DNA of 64,000 bases from Lysobacteraceae bacterium (lineage in GTDB: Bacteria > Pseudomonadota > Gammaproteobacteria > Xanthomonadales > Xanthomonadaceae). The notes beneath the pieces were generated by a model that saw only the letters and a program-made list of their open reading frames with translations, did not search any database and had not been told where the DNA came from. Location of the stretch: assembly GCA_016789405.1 (NCBI GenBank), contig JAEUPQ010000018.1, positions 1-64,000 on the forward strand, in the 5' to 3' direction. Positions 24,549-33,608 of this stretch are shown in pieces; position 1 is the first letter of the stretch, and each line of letters begins with the position of its first letter. The position numbers were made by a program, and so were the translations under genes.

Positions 24549-25138
24549 CAGGATGCGACTTTCAGTCGTGCATGCACGTCGTGGATCTCGCTGTAGCTGG
24601 GGATGCGTGCGGGCTTCGAGAGGGAGAGATAGGCCACGCGCATCAGCGCAGCGCAGCGGCGAGGTTCGACTCGACCGATGCCGGTGCCCAACCCCGGGCA
24701 GACCACGGACTCGATCGCATGCCCTGCCGCACGCAGCCGATTGACTTCGAGCAGCACGGCGCGGAACGCCAGGTAGGGATGCAGCGTCTGCGCGATGTTC
24801 TCGGGGATGCGCATCGTCGGCGCGGCAATCAGCCATGGCCATGCCGCGTGGTCCGTCGGCACCGACACCGCCGCACCGACCGGCAATTCCCCGTGGTACT
24901 GATCGAGGATCGCCTTCTGTACGCGGGTTTCGACATGGAAGCCAAGCTCGTGGCGGATCGCCAGATCCAGCCCGCCGTCCATGATGCCGAAGCTGTTCGC
25001 CGGGCTCACCATTGCATCCGCTGGACGGGCGAAGAAGTCGTCGCGCACGACCTCGACGCTTTCGATGCCGTCGAACGCTTCACGCCAGGCCTGGACGAGC
25101 GCCGCGCCGTGATCGACGAGGATGAGCGATGTCAGCAT
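24548..25138 (-). CDS. Macro-domain protein
   Basis: The 196-residue protein carries a macro domain that begins after about 15 residues. The ADP-ribose-binding loop is AMVSPANSFGIMDGGLDLAI, and the second loop is CPGLGTGIGRVEP. Such domains bind or hydrolyse ADP-ribose derivatives, including removal of ADP-ribose from proteins or nucleic acids. The ATG at 25138 is chosen since the preceding in-frame region has no conservation. It is the first gene of a likely macro-crp-BLUF unit, joined to the regulator by a one-base overlap. The biological substrate is unknown. Confidence 0.88.
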   Translation of the reverse strand: MLTSLILVDHGAALVQAWREAFDGIESVEVVRDDFFARPADAMVSPANSFGIMDGGLDLAIRHELGFHVETRVQKAILDQYHGELPVGAAVSVPTDHAAWPWLIAAPTMRIPENIAQTLHPYLAFRAVLLEVNRLRAAGHAIESVVCPGLGTGIGRVEPRRCAALMRVAYLSLSKPARIPSYSEIHDVHARLKVAS

Positions 25139-25207
25139 GCAAACGACCCCTGATGTGGACGAGGCGAGAGCGTAGCGTCTCCGCCGGCCTTCCGACATGG
25201 CCAGCCT

Positions 25208-25546
25208 TCACGAACGCTCCGCAAGCTCCGTCCGGTATTTCGCCAGAAGGTATTCCCGCGCCGGGTCGCGCGGACGGGATTCCAGCGCGTCGATACGCAG
25301 TCGCAGCCAGCGCAGATGCTCACGTGCGTGTTGCGCCCGCTTTTCTCCAACCTGAATGCGCAGTCGCTGCACCCAGAGCCGCAACGCCTCCCACTCCGCG
25401 ACCCGCCTCTTGCGCGGCACCCGGATCTTGGGAGACAGATGCATGCATGGTTGCCCGCATGTCGCGCAGTTCACGAACTGCGTGGCGGGCGAAGGTCGCC
25501 TGGCCACGATCCTGCAATCGAAGCAGACCCAGGGATGATTGCTCAT
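25208..25546 (-). CDS. Small zinc-ribbon-like hypothetical protein
   Basis: The frame encodes 112 residues. The N-terminus has two cysteine pairs, CFDC near residue 8 and CATCGQPC near residue 27, able to bind one zinc. The rest is an Arg-rich helical segment (about 55-105, RLWVQRLRIQVGEKRAQHAR), suggestive of nucleic-acid or protein binding. I do not recognise the family. It lies between the macro-domain and CBS genes on the same strand, ten bases after the CBS stop. Confidence 0.6.
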   Translation of the reverse strand: MSNHPWVCFDCRIVARRPSPATQFVNCATCGQPCMHLSPKIRVPRKRRVAEWEALRLWVQRLRIQVGEKRAQHAREHLRWLRLRIDALESRPRDPAREYLLAKYRTELAERS

Positions 25547-25556
25547 TGCGTTGAGA

Positions 25557-25985
25557 TCAGCCCGCGATATACCGCTGCAACGAATCCAGCTCCACGCGCT
25601 GGTCTTCGATGACCGCCTTCACCAGGTCACCGATCGATACCACGCCGACCACGTCGTCGCCGTCGATCACCGGCAGGTGGCGGATGCGATGCTCGGTCAT
25701 CATTTTCATGCAGCGGTCGGACGTATCCGCGGGGGTCGCAGTAAGCACGCGGGACGTCATGATGTCGCGCACCGGCGTTTCCGCCGAGGAACGCCCCTGC
25801 AGTACGACCTTGCGTGCGTAATCCCGCTCGGACAGGATGCCGACGAGCCTTGGCCCGTCCATCACCAGCACCGCGCCGATGTGCGCGTCGGCCATCAGGC
25901 GGATGGCATCGAGGACCGGTGCTTCAGGCCGGATCGCGTGGATCGCTGGACTCTTCGCGTCCAGCAGCTGACGGACGGTACGCAT
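25557..25985 (-). CDS. CBS-domain-pair protein
   Basis: The 142-residue protein consists of two CBS motifs (about 8-65 and 72-130), seen in IRLMADAHIGAVLVMDGPRLVGILSERDYARKV-type repeats; short landmarks are GILSERDYA and GVVSIGDLVKAV. CBS pairs bind adenine nucleotides and act as energy or redox sensors, often regulating another protein in trans. There is no catalytic domain. Its ATG lies inside the 3' end of the glycosyltransferase gene, a 62-base same-strand overlap, so the two are likely co-translated. Confidence 0.93.
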   Translation of the reverse strand: MRTVRQLLDAKSPAIHAIRPEAPVLDAIRLMADAHIGAVLVMDGPRLVGILSERDYARKVVLQGRSSAETPVRDIMTSRVLTATPADTSDRCMKMMTEHRIRHLPVIDGDDVVGVVSIGDLVKAVIEDQRVELDSLQRYIAG

Positions 25986-26982
25986 GCGGGCGTTCTCCTT
26001 CAGGGGCGATGCCTCCAGAGGATACTCCCGCCGCAGGCCGCCAGCGATCCACCAGGTACAGCGGGCGCTGCTTGGACTCCTCGTACAGCCGGCCGAGGTA
26101 CTCGCCGATCATGCCCAGCGCCATCAGCTGCACGCCGCCCAGCAGCAGGATCACGGTCATCATGGTCGGCCAGCCGGCCACCGGGTCGCCCCAGAGCATC
26201 GCCTTGACCACGATCCACAGCGCATAGACGAAGGCCAGAAGCGCGGTCAGCACGCCGACATAGGTCGCCACGCGCAGCGGCGCGGTGGAAAAGCTGGTGA
26301 CGCCCTCCAGTGCGAAATTCCACAGCTTCCACGCATTGAACTTGCTTCGCCCGGCGACCCGGGCCTCGCGCCGGTAGGCCACGGCGACCTGGTTGAAGCC
26401 GACCCAGCCGAACAGGCCCTTCATGAAACGATGGCGTTCGCGCAGCTGGCGCAGGGCGTCGAGCGACCGGGGCGACAGCAGGCGGAAATCGCCCGTATCC
26501 GTCGGAATGGGGGTTTTCGACAGGCGCTGCATCAGGCGATAGAAACCATGCGCCGTTGCCCGCTTGAACCAGGATTCGCCGTCGCGCTCGATGCGCGTCC
26601 CATGGACGTCATCGAAGCCTTCGCGCCACTTCGCCACGAACTGCGGGATCAGCTCCGGCGGGTCCTGGCCGTCCGCATCAAGGATGACCGCCGCGCCGTC
26701 GCCAACCTGGTCCAGGCCAGCGGTCAGCGCCGCCTCCTTGCCGAAGTTGCGGCTCAGTCGCAGCAGAGACACCCGCGGGTCGGAGGCGGCCAGGTCATCG
26801 AGCACCGCCCAGGTGCGGTCGCGGCTGCCGTCGTCGACATACAGCACGCCGCCGTCCACGCCCTCGCCCGCCAGCGCATCCAGCGCCGCCGCGATCCGCG
26901 GGTGCAGGACCGGCAGGGCATCCGCCTCGTTGTAGGCGGCGACGACCACGGTCAGGCGTTCGCGTTGCTGGGGACGTGACAT
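25924..26982 (-). CDS. GtrB-like family-2 glycosyltransferase with two membrane helices
   Basis: The 352-residue protein has an N-terminal GT-A catalytic domain (about 8-220) and two C-terminal membrane helices (about 232-255 and 268-290). The nucleotide-sugar motifs are VVVAAYNEADALP, VDDGSRDRT and LDADGQDPPE, with the GtrB/DPM-type GDFRLLSPRSLDAL and the SKFNAWKLWNFALEGVTSFS preceding the helices. Relatives (GtrB, ArnC, dolichol-phosphate mannosyltransferase) load a sugar onto polyprenyl phosphate for transfer to lipopolysaccharide or protein. The C-terminal 45 residues, polar and rich in Arg and Ser, are not conserved and overlap the CBS gene. Confidence 0.92.
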   Translation of the reverse strand: MSRPQQRERLTVVVAAYNEADALPVLHPRIAAALDALAGEGVDGGVLYVDDGSRDRTWAVLDDLAASDPRVSLLRLSRNFGKEAALTAGLDQVGDGAAVILDADGQDPPELIPQFVAKWREGFDDVHGTRIERDGESWFKRATAHGFYRLMQRLSKTPIPTDTGDFRLLSPRSLDALRQLRERHRFMKGLFGWVGFNQVAVAYRREARVAGRSKFNAWKLWNFALEGVTSFSTAPLRVATYVGVLTALLAFVYALWIVVKAMLWGDPVAGWPTMMTVILLLGGVQLMALGMIGEYLGRLYEESKQRPLYLVDRWRPAAGVSSGGIAPEGERPHAYRPSAAGREESSDPRDPA

Positions 26983-27003
26983 ATATATGGAGTGTACGCG
27001 GGC

Positions 27004-27756
27004 TCAGTCGAACGCCACGTACGCCGGCCCGCCCAGGGCACGCATCTGCCGCTGGATCGCCCGCGTCCTGCGCTGGACGTAGGGTCCAGGCTTTGCTGCG
27101 TTGTACTTGCGCGGATTCGGCAGCACCGCCGCCAGGCGCGCGGCCTCGGCCGGCCCCAGCTGCGACGCATCCTTGCCGAAGAACTTCCGCGACGCGGCTT
27201 GCGCACCGTACACGCCATCGCCGTACTCGATCACGTTGACGTAGACCTCCATGATCCGCGCCTTCGGCCACAGCGTTTCGATCAGCACCGTGTACCAGGC
27301 CTCCAGTCCCTTGCGCACCCAGCTGCGGCCGCGCCACAGGAACAGGTTCTTCGCCAGCTGCTGGCTGATCGTGCTGCCGCCGCGCACCTTGCGCCCCTTC
27401 GCGTTGTTCGTCCGGGCCTTTTCGATCGCGGCGAAATCGAACCCGTTGTGGGTCGGGAAATGCTGGTCTTCGGCCGCCACCAGCGCCAGCGGCAACTGCT
27501 TCGAGATGCGATCGCCGTCGCGCCAGTCGTAATAGAGGACGAACCCATCCTCGCCACCGAAGAAGGCTTCCACCTGGCGCTCGGCCATCATCGTCGAGAA
27601 CGGCGGGTCCACGAAGCGCAGCACCAGCACCTGCAGCACCGTGAACACCACGAACCACACCGGGAGCCAGAGCAGGCGTCGCCACCATCGGCGGCGCTTC
27701 GGTGGCGCGGCCGGGGGCGTCTCAGCCGCCTTTGAATCTGCCTCGTTCAGCCCCAT
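27004..27756 (-). CDS. mtgA: Monofunctional biosynthetic peptidoglycan transglycosylase
   Basis: The 250-residue protein has one N-terminal membrane helix (about 25-45) and a GT51 domain. The catalytic Glu is in [15 protein letters not shown], followed by [21 protein letters not shown] and the second-Glu region [18 protein letters not shown]. It polymerises lipid II into glycan strands at the inner membrane. ATG 27756 is chosen because GGGGAG lies ten bases upstream; a TTG at 27765 is too close to that site. It diverges from hslO. Confidence 0.95.
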   Translation of the reverse strand: MGLNEADSKAAETPPAAPPKRRRWWRRLLWLPVWFVVFTVLQVLVLRFVDPPFSTMMAERQVEAFFGGEDGFVLYYDWRDGDRISKQLPLALVAAEDQHFPTHNGFDFAAIEKARTNNAKGRKVRGGSTISQQLAKNLFLWRGRSWVRKGLEAWYTVLIETLWPKARIMEVYVNVIEYGDGVYGAQAASRKFFGKDASQLGPAEAARLAAVLPNPRKYNAAKPGPYVQRRTRAIQRQMRALGGPAYVAFD

Positions 27757-27861
27757 CTTGTGCAATCTCCCCGAACCATTACGTCTTCCGACGACTCCAC
27801 CGCACGCGCGGCTCCGGCATTATCCGTGAAGCCGCCGCCTGCATTCACCTCCGGACATGCC

Positions 27862-28764
27862 ATGAGCCACGACGCCTCCAACGACCACCTGACCCGTTTC
27901 CTGCTCGAACAGGCCGGCGTGCGCGGCGTGCACGTCCAGCTCGACGACACCTGGCAACAGATCCGTGCCCGTGCGGACTACCCCTCTACGGTCGCCGACC
28001 TGCTGGGCCAGGCCATCGCCGCCTCCGCCCTGTTCACCGGCCACATCAAGGTCGACGGCCGCCTGTCGATCCAGCTGCGTGGCAGCGGCGCGCTGCGCAC
28101 GCTGTTCGCCGAATGCACCGGCACGGGCACGCTGCGCGGCATCGCCACCGTGGCCGACGGCCAGGATGCCGACGTTCGCAACCTGCAGGCGCTGGGCGAC
28201 GATGCGCTGCTCGCCATCACCATCGAGAATCCCGGCGCACGCGGCCAGGAGCCCACGCGCTACCAGGGCCTCGTCGCGCTCGATGCGGACACCTTGTCCG
28301 ATGCCTTCGAAGGCTATTTTCGCCAATCCGAACAGCTTCCGACCCGCCTGCTGCTCGCCGCCGACCAGGGCCGCGTCGCCGGCCTCATGCTGCAGAAGCT
28401 CCCGGGCGACGGCGGCGATGACCAGGGCTGGGAACACGCCAGCGTGCTGTTCGACACCCTCGGCGCCCGTGAATTGCTCGAAACCCCTGCCGAACTGCTG
28501 CTGCACCGGCTGTTCCACGAAGACGGCGCGCAGCTGCTTGGCGACAAGGCGCTCCGGTTCGGATGCTCCTGCTCGCGCGAACGGGTCTCGGGCATGCTCG
28601 AGTCGCTCGGCGAGCCCGAGGCGCGGGCCGCCGCCGAGTCCAACGAGGGCCGGATCGACGTCCACTGCGAGTTTTGCGGACAGACGTATCGTTTCGACCT
28701 CGTCGACATCGACGCCCTGTTTTCGCCGACGGCGTCCCATGGCGCCCCCGAGCGTCTGCAGTGA
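27862..28764 (+). CDS. hslO: Redox-regulated chaperone Hsp33
   Basis: The 300-residue cytosolic holdase is switched on when oxidation releases zinc from four cysteines. These are present as CSCSRE near residue 234 and CEFCGQ near residue 270. The N-terminal domain contains the family segments LLGQAIAASALFTGHIKVDGRLS and RYQGLVALDADTLSDAFEGYF. The ATG at 27862 gives the canonical start. The length matches E. coli HslO (292). Confidence 0.96.
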   Translation: MSHDASNDHLTRFLLEQAGVRGVHVQLDDTWQQIRARADYPSTVADLLGQAIAASALFTGHIKVDGRLSIQLRGSGALRTLFAECTGTGTLRGIATVADGQDADVRNLQALGDDALLAITIENPGARGQEPTRYQGLVALDADTLSDAFEGYFRQSEQLPTRLLLAADQGRVAGLMLQKLPGDGGDDQGWEHASVLFDTLGARELLETPAELLLHRLFHEDGAQLLGDKALRFGCSCSRERVSGMLESLGEPEARAAAESNEGRIDVHCEFCGQTYRFDLVDIDALFSPTASHGAPERLQ

Positions 28765-28898
28765 CGTTCGTCACGCCATTCCCGCCAGACCGCGACAGGC
28801 GCACGATTGTTAAAGAACCATAAATCTGATAGCCTGTCGGCCTGAATCGCCATTATCCCGGGGAACTCGACCGGCCGCGCCCGGTCCGATCCGCCACC

Positions 28899-29744
28899 AT
28901 GCAACCGATCCTTCGCACACTTCCGCTGCTGCTGACCCTCGCCTTCGGCGTGGTCGCGGGTGCGCACGCCCAGTCGCGTGCCGGTGGTGACCGCGTGGAA
29001 CTGCCGGTCTGGAACAAATCCAGCGGCGCGATCGAAGCGGTGGTGGTCCTCGAACCGGCCGATCTGGCCAAGTCCCGGACGCTGGCCCGTTTCGGCGTCC
29101 GGCACCTGGATACGACCTTCGGCCTCAGCGCGGGCGACTCGCTCGGCCTGCTCTGCGACCGCAAGCAGGGCCTGAGCTCGGCACTGAACAACCTCGCCGA
29201 CAACTGCGTGCTGGCCTCGATCCCCGCCACCCAGCGCCGCACCGGCGTCGCGGCGATCTTCCAGCGCAGCGGCACCCAGGTCGGCATCGGCGGCGGCAAC
29301 ACCCGCACCACGATGCCCGCCTGGCTGGCTCCGGGCAGCGGCGGCAACGGCCGGGTCGACGTCAACGACATCACCATCTTCAGCCAGAAAGCACTGCCTC
29401 GCGAAGGCTACATCTCGATCGCAGGCACGGTCGCCAAGGCCCGCCTCCAGACCCCCTCCGAGATTCCCGGCTTCAGCAACCGCTGGACGGCCCGGCAGCT
29501 CAATCTCGGGGGTGGCGTCGGCAACTTCGGCGTCAACGTGATCGGCGAAGTGGTGGACACGCCAGGGCAGAATCGCTGGAGTTCCATGGGCCTCGGCCTG
29601 AGCTGGCGGACCCCCTGGAGCGGCCAGCTCACCGTCGGCGCCGACAATCTGGTGACCCGCGGCAAGAACCCGTTCGCCCCGGCCACTGCCCAGGGCGAGG
29701 ACGAGGGCGCAGTGCCCTACGTCCGCTACGAACAGGACCTCTGA
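28899..29744 (+). CDS. Secreted or outer-membrane protein of unknown function
   Basis: The 281-residue protein has a clear signal peptide (MQPILRTLPLLLTLAFG, cleaved near AHAQS). The mature chain is Gly-rich and beta-rich, with alternating hydrophobic residues (GLGLSWRTPWSGQLTVGADNL) that resemble beta-barrel strands, and two cysteines spaced to form one disulfide (LLCDRKQG and DNCVLA). I cannot assign a family. It lies between hslO and a TonB receptor, both on the plus strand, but has its own 130-base upstream region. Confidence 0.65.
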   Translation: MQPILRTLPLLLTLAFGVVAGAHAQSRAGGDRVELPVWNKSSGAIEAVVVLEPADLAKSRTLARFGVRHLDTTFGLSAGDSLGLLCDRKQGLSSALNNLADNCVLASIPATQRRTGVAAIFQRSGTQVGIGGGNTRTTMPAWLAPGSGGNGRVDVNDITIFSQKALPREGYISIAGTVAKARLQTPSEIPGFSNRWTARQLNLGGGVGNFGVNVIGEVVDTPGQNRWSSMGLGLSWRTPWSGQLTVGADNLVTRGKNPFAPATAQGEDEGAVPYVRYEQDL

Positions 29745-29806
29745 GCCCTCCAGACAGGGCGTTTTACGGGGTCAAGACCCGTCCGACGGACGCGCGTTAA
29801 CAACAC

Positions 29807-29835
29807 TTTAATTTTTCTCCGAGTGGGGCTACTAT
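29807..29835 (+). promoter_or_regulatory. Possible promoter of the TonB receptor gene
   Basis: TTTAAT (29807-29812) and TACTAT (29830-29835), spaced 17 bases, lie in an unusually A/T-rich patch 91 bases before the receptor start. The match to the sigma-70 consensus is moderate, and this is assigned by eye only. Confidence 0.35.
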
Positions 29836-29925
29836 CGGCCCCGGCCTTGTCCGTGCGCGCGTCCATTCGGCGGTGCGGGATCAGGTTCCCATGGGAAACC
29901 CAAGACTCACTTGGAGAGAGAAGAG

Positions 29926-32811
29926 ATGACCTTTAAGACCAACAAGCTCCGCAACGCGATTACCCTCGCGATCGCGGGCACCTCCGCCCTCGCCGGCACT
30001 GGCGTCGCGTTCGCCCAGGACAGCGGCAAGGACGGCGAAGAGCTCGACACCATCACCGTCACCGGTTCGCGCATCGTCCGTCGCGCCGAGAGCGAGACCC
30101 AGCAGCCGATCTTCGAGCTGACACGCGAAGACATCCAGGCCCAGGGCCTGACCTCCGTCGGCGACGTGATCCAGAACATCACGGCCAACGGCTCGACGCT
30201 GAACACCACCTACAACAACGGCGGCAACGGCGAAACCCGCGTCAGCCTGCGTAACCTCGGCTCGAACCGCACCCTCGTGCTGGTCAACGGCCGTCGTTGG
30301 GTTGCCGGCACCGGCCTCGGCGGTGCAGTCGACCTGAACACCATCCCGACCGCTGCGGTCGAGCGCATCGAAGTCCTGAAGGACGGCGCCTCGGTCATCT
30401 ACGGATCGGACGCCATCGCGGGCGTGGTCAACGTCATCCTGCGCACCGACTACCAGGGCGCCGAATTCAACGCCTACGTCGGTGAATTCACCGACGGCGA
30501 CGGCACCCGCCAGTCGTACGACCTCACCATCGGCACCTCGGACGATCGCTTCAGCGCGATGTTCGGCATGGGCTACGTGAAGGAAGATCCGGTCATGGCC
30601 GGTGACCGCGAGATCTCGTCCGAGCCGATCATCGGCACGGGCCTGTTCTTCGGCAGCTCCACCCTGCCGGGTGGCCGCTTCGCCGTGTGTAACGGCACCT
30701 TCGCGAACGGCGTCTGCTCGGGCGGCACCCAGACCCGTCCTGACGGCACCGCTGGTCAGTTCACGTATGCTCCGGGTGCAGTCGGCAACGCGTGGGGTCC
30801 CTACACCACTGCGTACAACTTCGCTCCGGACAACTACCTGATCACCCCGCAGGAGCGCAAGTCGCTGTTCGGCCGCGCCTCGCTGAACCTGACCGACAAC
30901 ACCCGCGTGTTCATCACCGGTACGTACAACAACCGTCGTTCGGAGCAGTTGCTTGCTGCCATGCCGATCGTGCTCGGCACCGGCCCCGGCGCCGGCGCGA
31001 TCGCACGCACGATCGCGATCAGCCCCGACAGCATCTACAACCCCTTCGGCCGCACCGTCAGCCGCGTCCAGCGTCGCGCCGTGGAAACCGGCGGCCGTTC
31101 GTTCGCGCAGAACGTCGATACCTTCGGCTTCAACGGTGGCATCGAAGGCTCGTTCGAACTGGGTGACCGCTACTTCACCTGGGACGCCGGCATGGTGTAC
31201 GGCCGCAACGACCAGAACGACACGACCAACGGTCTGTTCAACCTGCTCGCGCTGCGCCAGTCCCTCGGCCCGTCGATGATCGACCCGGCCACCAGCCGCC
31301 CGATCTGCGTGACGACCCCGGGCAATGCCGCGACCGCGATCACCGGCTGCGTGCCGCTGAACCTGCTTGGCGGCGTCGGCTCGATCACCCCGGAAATGCT
31401 CGCGTTCTCGAGCTTCGTCGCCCACGACGAGTTCGGCTACAAGATGAAGCAGTACTACGCCAACGTGTCCGGCGAAATCGTCGAACTGCCGGGCGGCATG
31501 CTGTCGTTCGCCTTCGGCATGGAACATCGCACCGAATCGGGCTTCGACCAGCCTGACGCCCTGATCGCTTCAGGCAACACCACCGGCAACTCGCGCACCC
31601 CGACCAAGGGTGGCTACAAGCTGGACGAAGCCTACCTCGAACTCGCCATCCCGCTGCTCCGTGATGTCGTCGGCGCCCAGGAACTCGAGTTCAGCATCGC
31701 CGGCCGTTATTCGGACTACAGCAACTTCGGCGATGTCACCAACGGCAAGGTCGGCTTCAAGTGGCGCCCGATCAAGGACCTCATGGTCCGCGGTAACTGG
31801 TCGGAAGGCTTCCGCGCACCGTCCATCGCCGAGCTGTTCTCCGGCGTGGCCGACTCGTTCCCGGGTCTGGCGGATCCCTGCTCGACCACCTTCGGTGGTG
31901 CATGGGCCGGCCTGAGCGCAACCGAGCGTGCCGCGTGCGTGGCGCAGGGCGTTCCGAACGTGGGCTACGACCAGGGCAACGCCCAGATCCGTATCTCCGT
32001 CGGCGGCAACCCGGAGCTCAAGGCAGAAAGCTCGGAAACCAAGACCCTCGGCCTGGTGTGGAGCCCCTCGTTCCTCGAAGGCTTCAACGTCTCGCTGGAT
32101 TGGTGGAAGATCGAACTGGAAGACGCCATCGTCACGCGCAGCGGCCAGTTCATCCTGAACGCCTGTATCCGTGACAACCCGAACGATCTGGGTCGTCCGC
32201 GCAACGCACTCGACGATCAGGTCTGCGCGCTGGCACAGGTCCGCCGCGATCCCACCGGCCAGATCACCAACCTGCTTTCGATCCCGCAGAACACCGGTCG
32301 CCGTACGCTGGAAGGCTACGACATGACCATCAACTACAACCTGCCGGAAAACGTGCTGGGCAACTTCGGTTTCACGCTGGACACGACCTACATGGCCGAG
32401 AACAGCTCCGACATCGACACCAACGGCTTCATCAGCGAGTACGCGGACCGCAGCAACAACTGGCGCGTCCGTGCCAACCTGATGACCCGCTGGACGAAGG
32501 GCGACTGGGGTGCGACGTGGTTCACGCGCTACTACTCGCGCCAGACCGAATCCTGCGAAACGCTTGATTTCTACGGCTTCGGCGACCTCTGCAGCGACCC
32601 GGCCAACATCGAGAACAAGCTCGGCGGCACGACCTACCACGACGCCACCGTGTTCTGGAAGGCTCCGTGGAATGCGAAGATCACGCTCGGCGTGAACAAC
32701 ATCTTCTCCAAGGATCCGCCGGTGTCCTTCACCACCTTCGCGAACAGCTTCGATCCCGCTTACGAGATCCCGGGCCGTTTCGTGTACATGCAGTACAACC
32801 AGAAGTTCTGA
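29926..32811 (+). CDS. Large TonB-dependent outer-membrane receptor
   Basis: The 961-residue protein starts with a signal peptide (MTFKTNKLRNAITLAIAGTS, cleaved near AFAQD), then a TonB box-like LDTITVTGSRI, a plug domain (about 50-170, with TLVLVNGRRWVAG) and a large barrel ending in YNQKF. It belongs to the long Oar/polymer-uptake type of receptor common in Lysobacterales. Several cysteine pairs in the extracellular part suggest disulfides. GGAGAGAG lies just upstream of ATG 29926. The following 2OG-oxygenase and sulfotransferase genes suggest a modified peptide or glycan ligand, but the ligand is unknown. Confidence 0.94.
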   Translation: MTFKTNKLRNAITLAIAGTSALAGTGVAFAQDSGKDGEELDTITVTGSRIVRRAESETQQPIFELTREDIQAQGLTSVGDVIQNITANGSTLNTTYNNGGNGETRVSLRNLGSNRTLVLVNGRRWVAGTGLGGAVDLNTIPTAAVERIEVLKDGASVIYGSDAIAGVVNVILRTDYQGAEFNAYVGEFTDGDGTRQSYDLTIGTSDDRFSAMFGMGYVKEDPVMAGDREISSEPIIGTGLFFGSSTLPGGRFAVCNGTFANGVCSGGTQTRPDGTAGQFTYAPGAVGNAWGPYTTAYNFAPDNYLITPQERKSLFGRASLNLTDNTRVFITGTYNNRRSEQLLAAMPIVLGTGPGAGAIARTIAISPDSIYNPFGRTVSRVQRRAVETGGRSFAQNVDTFGFNGGIEGSFELGDRYFTWDAGMVYGRNDQNDTTNGLFNLLALRQSLGPSMIDPATSRPICVTTPGNAATAITGCVPLNLLGGVGSITPEMLAFSSFVAHDEFGYKMKQYYANVSGEIVELPGGMLSFAFGMEHRTESGFDQPDALIASGNTTGNSRTPTKGGYKLDEAYLELAIPLLRDVVGAQELEFSIAGRYSDYSNFGDVTNGKVGFKWRPIKDLMVRGNWSEGFRAPSIAELFSGVADSFPGLADPCSTTFGGAWAGLSATERAACVAQGVPNVGYDQGNAQIRISVGGNPELKAESSETKTLGLVWSPSFLEGFNVSLDWWKIELEDAIVTRSGQFILNACIRDNPNDLGRPRNALDDQVCALAQVRRDPTGQITNLLSIPQNTGRRTLEGYDMTINYNLPENVLGNFGFTLDTTYMAENSSDIDTNGFISEYADRSNNWRVRANLMTRWTKGDWGATWFTRYYSRQTESCETLDFYGFGDLCSDPANIENKLGGTTYHDATVFWKAPWNAKITLGVNNIFSKDPPVSFTTFANSFDPAYEIPGRFVYMQYNQKF

Positions 32812-32838
32812 TCGAACTTCCGGACAGCGACAGGAAGG

Positions 32839-32866
32839 ACGGCCCCGAAAGGGGCCGTCTTTTTTT
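32839..32866 (+). terminator. Rho-independent terminator of the TonB receptor gene
   Basis: ACGGCCCC and GGGGCCGT form an eight-bp stem with a GAAA tetraloop, followed by C and seven T. It sits 27 bases after the stop codon. Confidence 0.95.
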
Positions 32867-32923
32867 GGGCCACCTGCCGAACGGGCATACAATCGACGGA
32901 CCTTCCCAGGCCCTGGACCGCCC

Positions 32924-33595
32924 ATGAGCATTTCGCCTTCCCATTCCGGCAACGTCGCATCGATGTTCGCGGTGCCGGTCTACCAGGCGAACCTTGCGGA
33001 TCCTGCAGCATTGAATGCGGAGCTCAAGGCGCTGTTCCTGCTCCGGGAACACGACAAGTCCGCCTACGGGAATCCCAATCCGTCCCTGAAGCAGCAGGAC
33101 GGGGTATTCGAAAGCGATTTCACGCTGTTTTCCTGGCCAGAAGCCTGCGTGCAGGCCCTGCGCGCCTTCTGCTGGACCGAGCTGGGCAAGGCGGTGCAGG
33201 AATTGAACGGCTACAGCCCGGAGGAGATGCGTCGCCTCCAGATCTTCTCGCACACCTGGTTCCACGTGACCCGCCACGGTGGCTTCGTCATCAATCACAT
33301 CCACCCGATGGCGTCATGGTCCGGCGTGTACTGCGTCGATCCGGGCGAAACGCCGGAAGACAAGCCCGAGTCCGGCGTACTGCGGTTCCACAACCCGCAC
33401 TTCTACAGCAACGTGTTCCTCGATGCAGGCAACGCGCGCCTGCGCCCGCCCTATCACCACGGCACCTGGAGCTTCCGGCTTCAGCCGGGTCAACTGGTGC
33501 TGTTCCCGTCCTGGCTACCCCACGAAGTGCTGCCGTTCTACGGTCGGGACGAGCGGATCACCGTCGCCTTCAACTGCTGGTTCGGGATGAAGTAA
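32924..33595 (+). CDS. Putative 2OG-Fe(II) oxygenase (TIGR02466 type)
   Basis: The 223-residue protein has the jelly-roll pattern of the small putative 2-oxoglutarate/iron(II) oxygenases: NHIHPMASWSGVYCV with the first metal ligands near residue 125, LRFHNPHF, and a C-terminal QLVLFPSWLPHEVLPF with the distal His, followed by RITVAFNCWF. Such enzymes hydroxylate unknown substrates; members often sit next to TonB receptors and TPR-sulfotransferases. It starts 57 bases after the receptor terminator and converges with the sulfotransferase gene (13 bases apart). Confidence 0.82.
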   Translation: MSISPSHSGNVASMFAVPVYQANLADPAALNAELKALFLLREHDKSAYGNPNPSLKQQDGVFESDFTLFSWPEACVQALRAFCWTELGKAVQELNGYSPEEMRRLQIFSHTWFHVTRHGGFVINHIHPMASWSGVYCVDPGETPEDKPESGVLRFHNPHFYSNVFLDAGNARLRPPYHHGTWSFRLQPGQLVLFPSWLPHEVLPFYGRDERITVAFNCWFGMK

Positions 33596-33608
33596 GCGGC
33601 CTCGAGGC

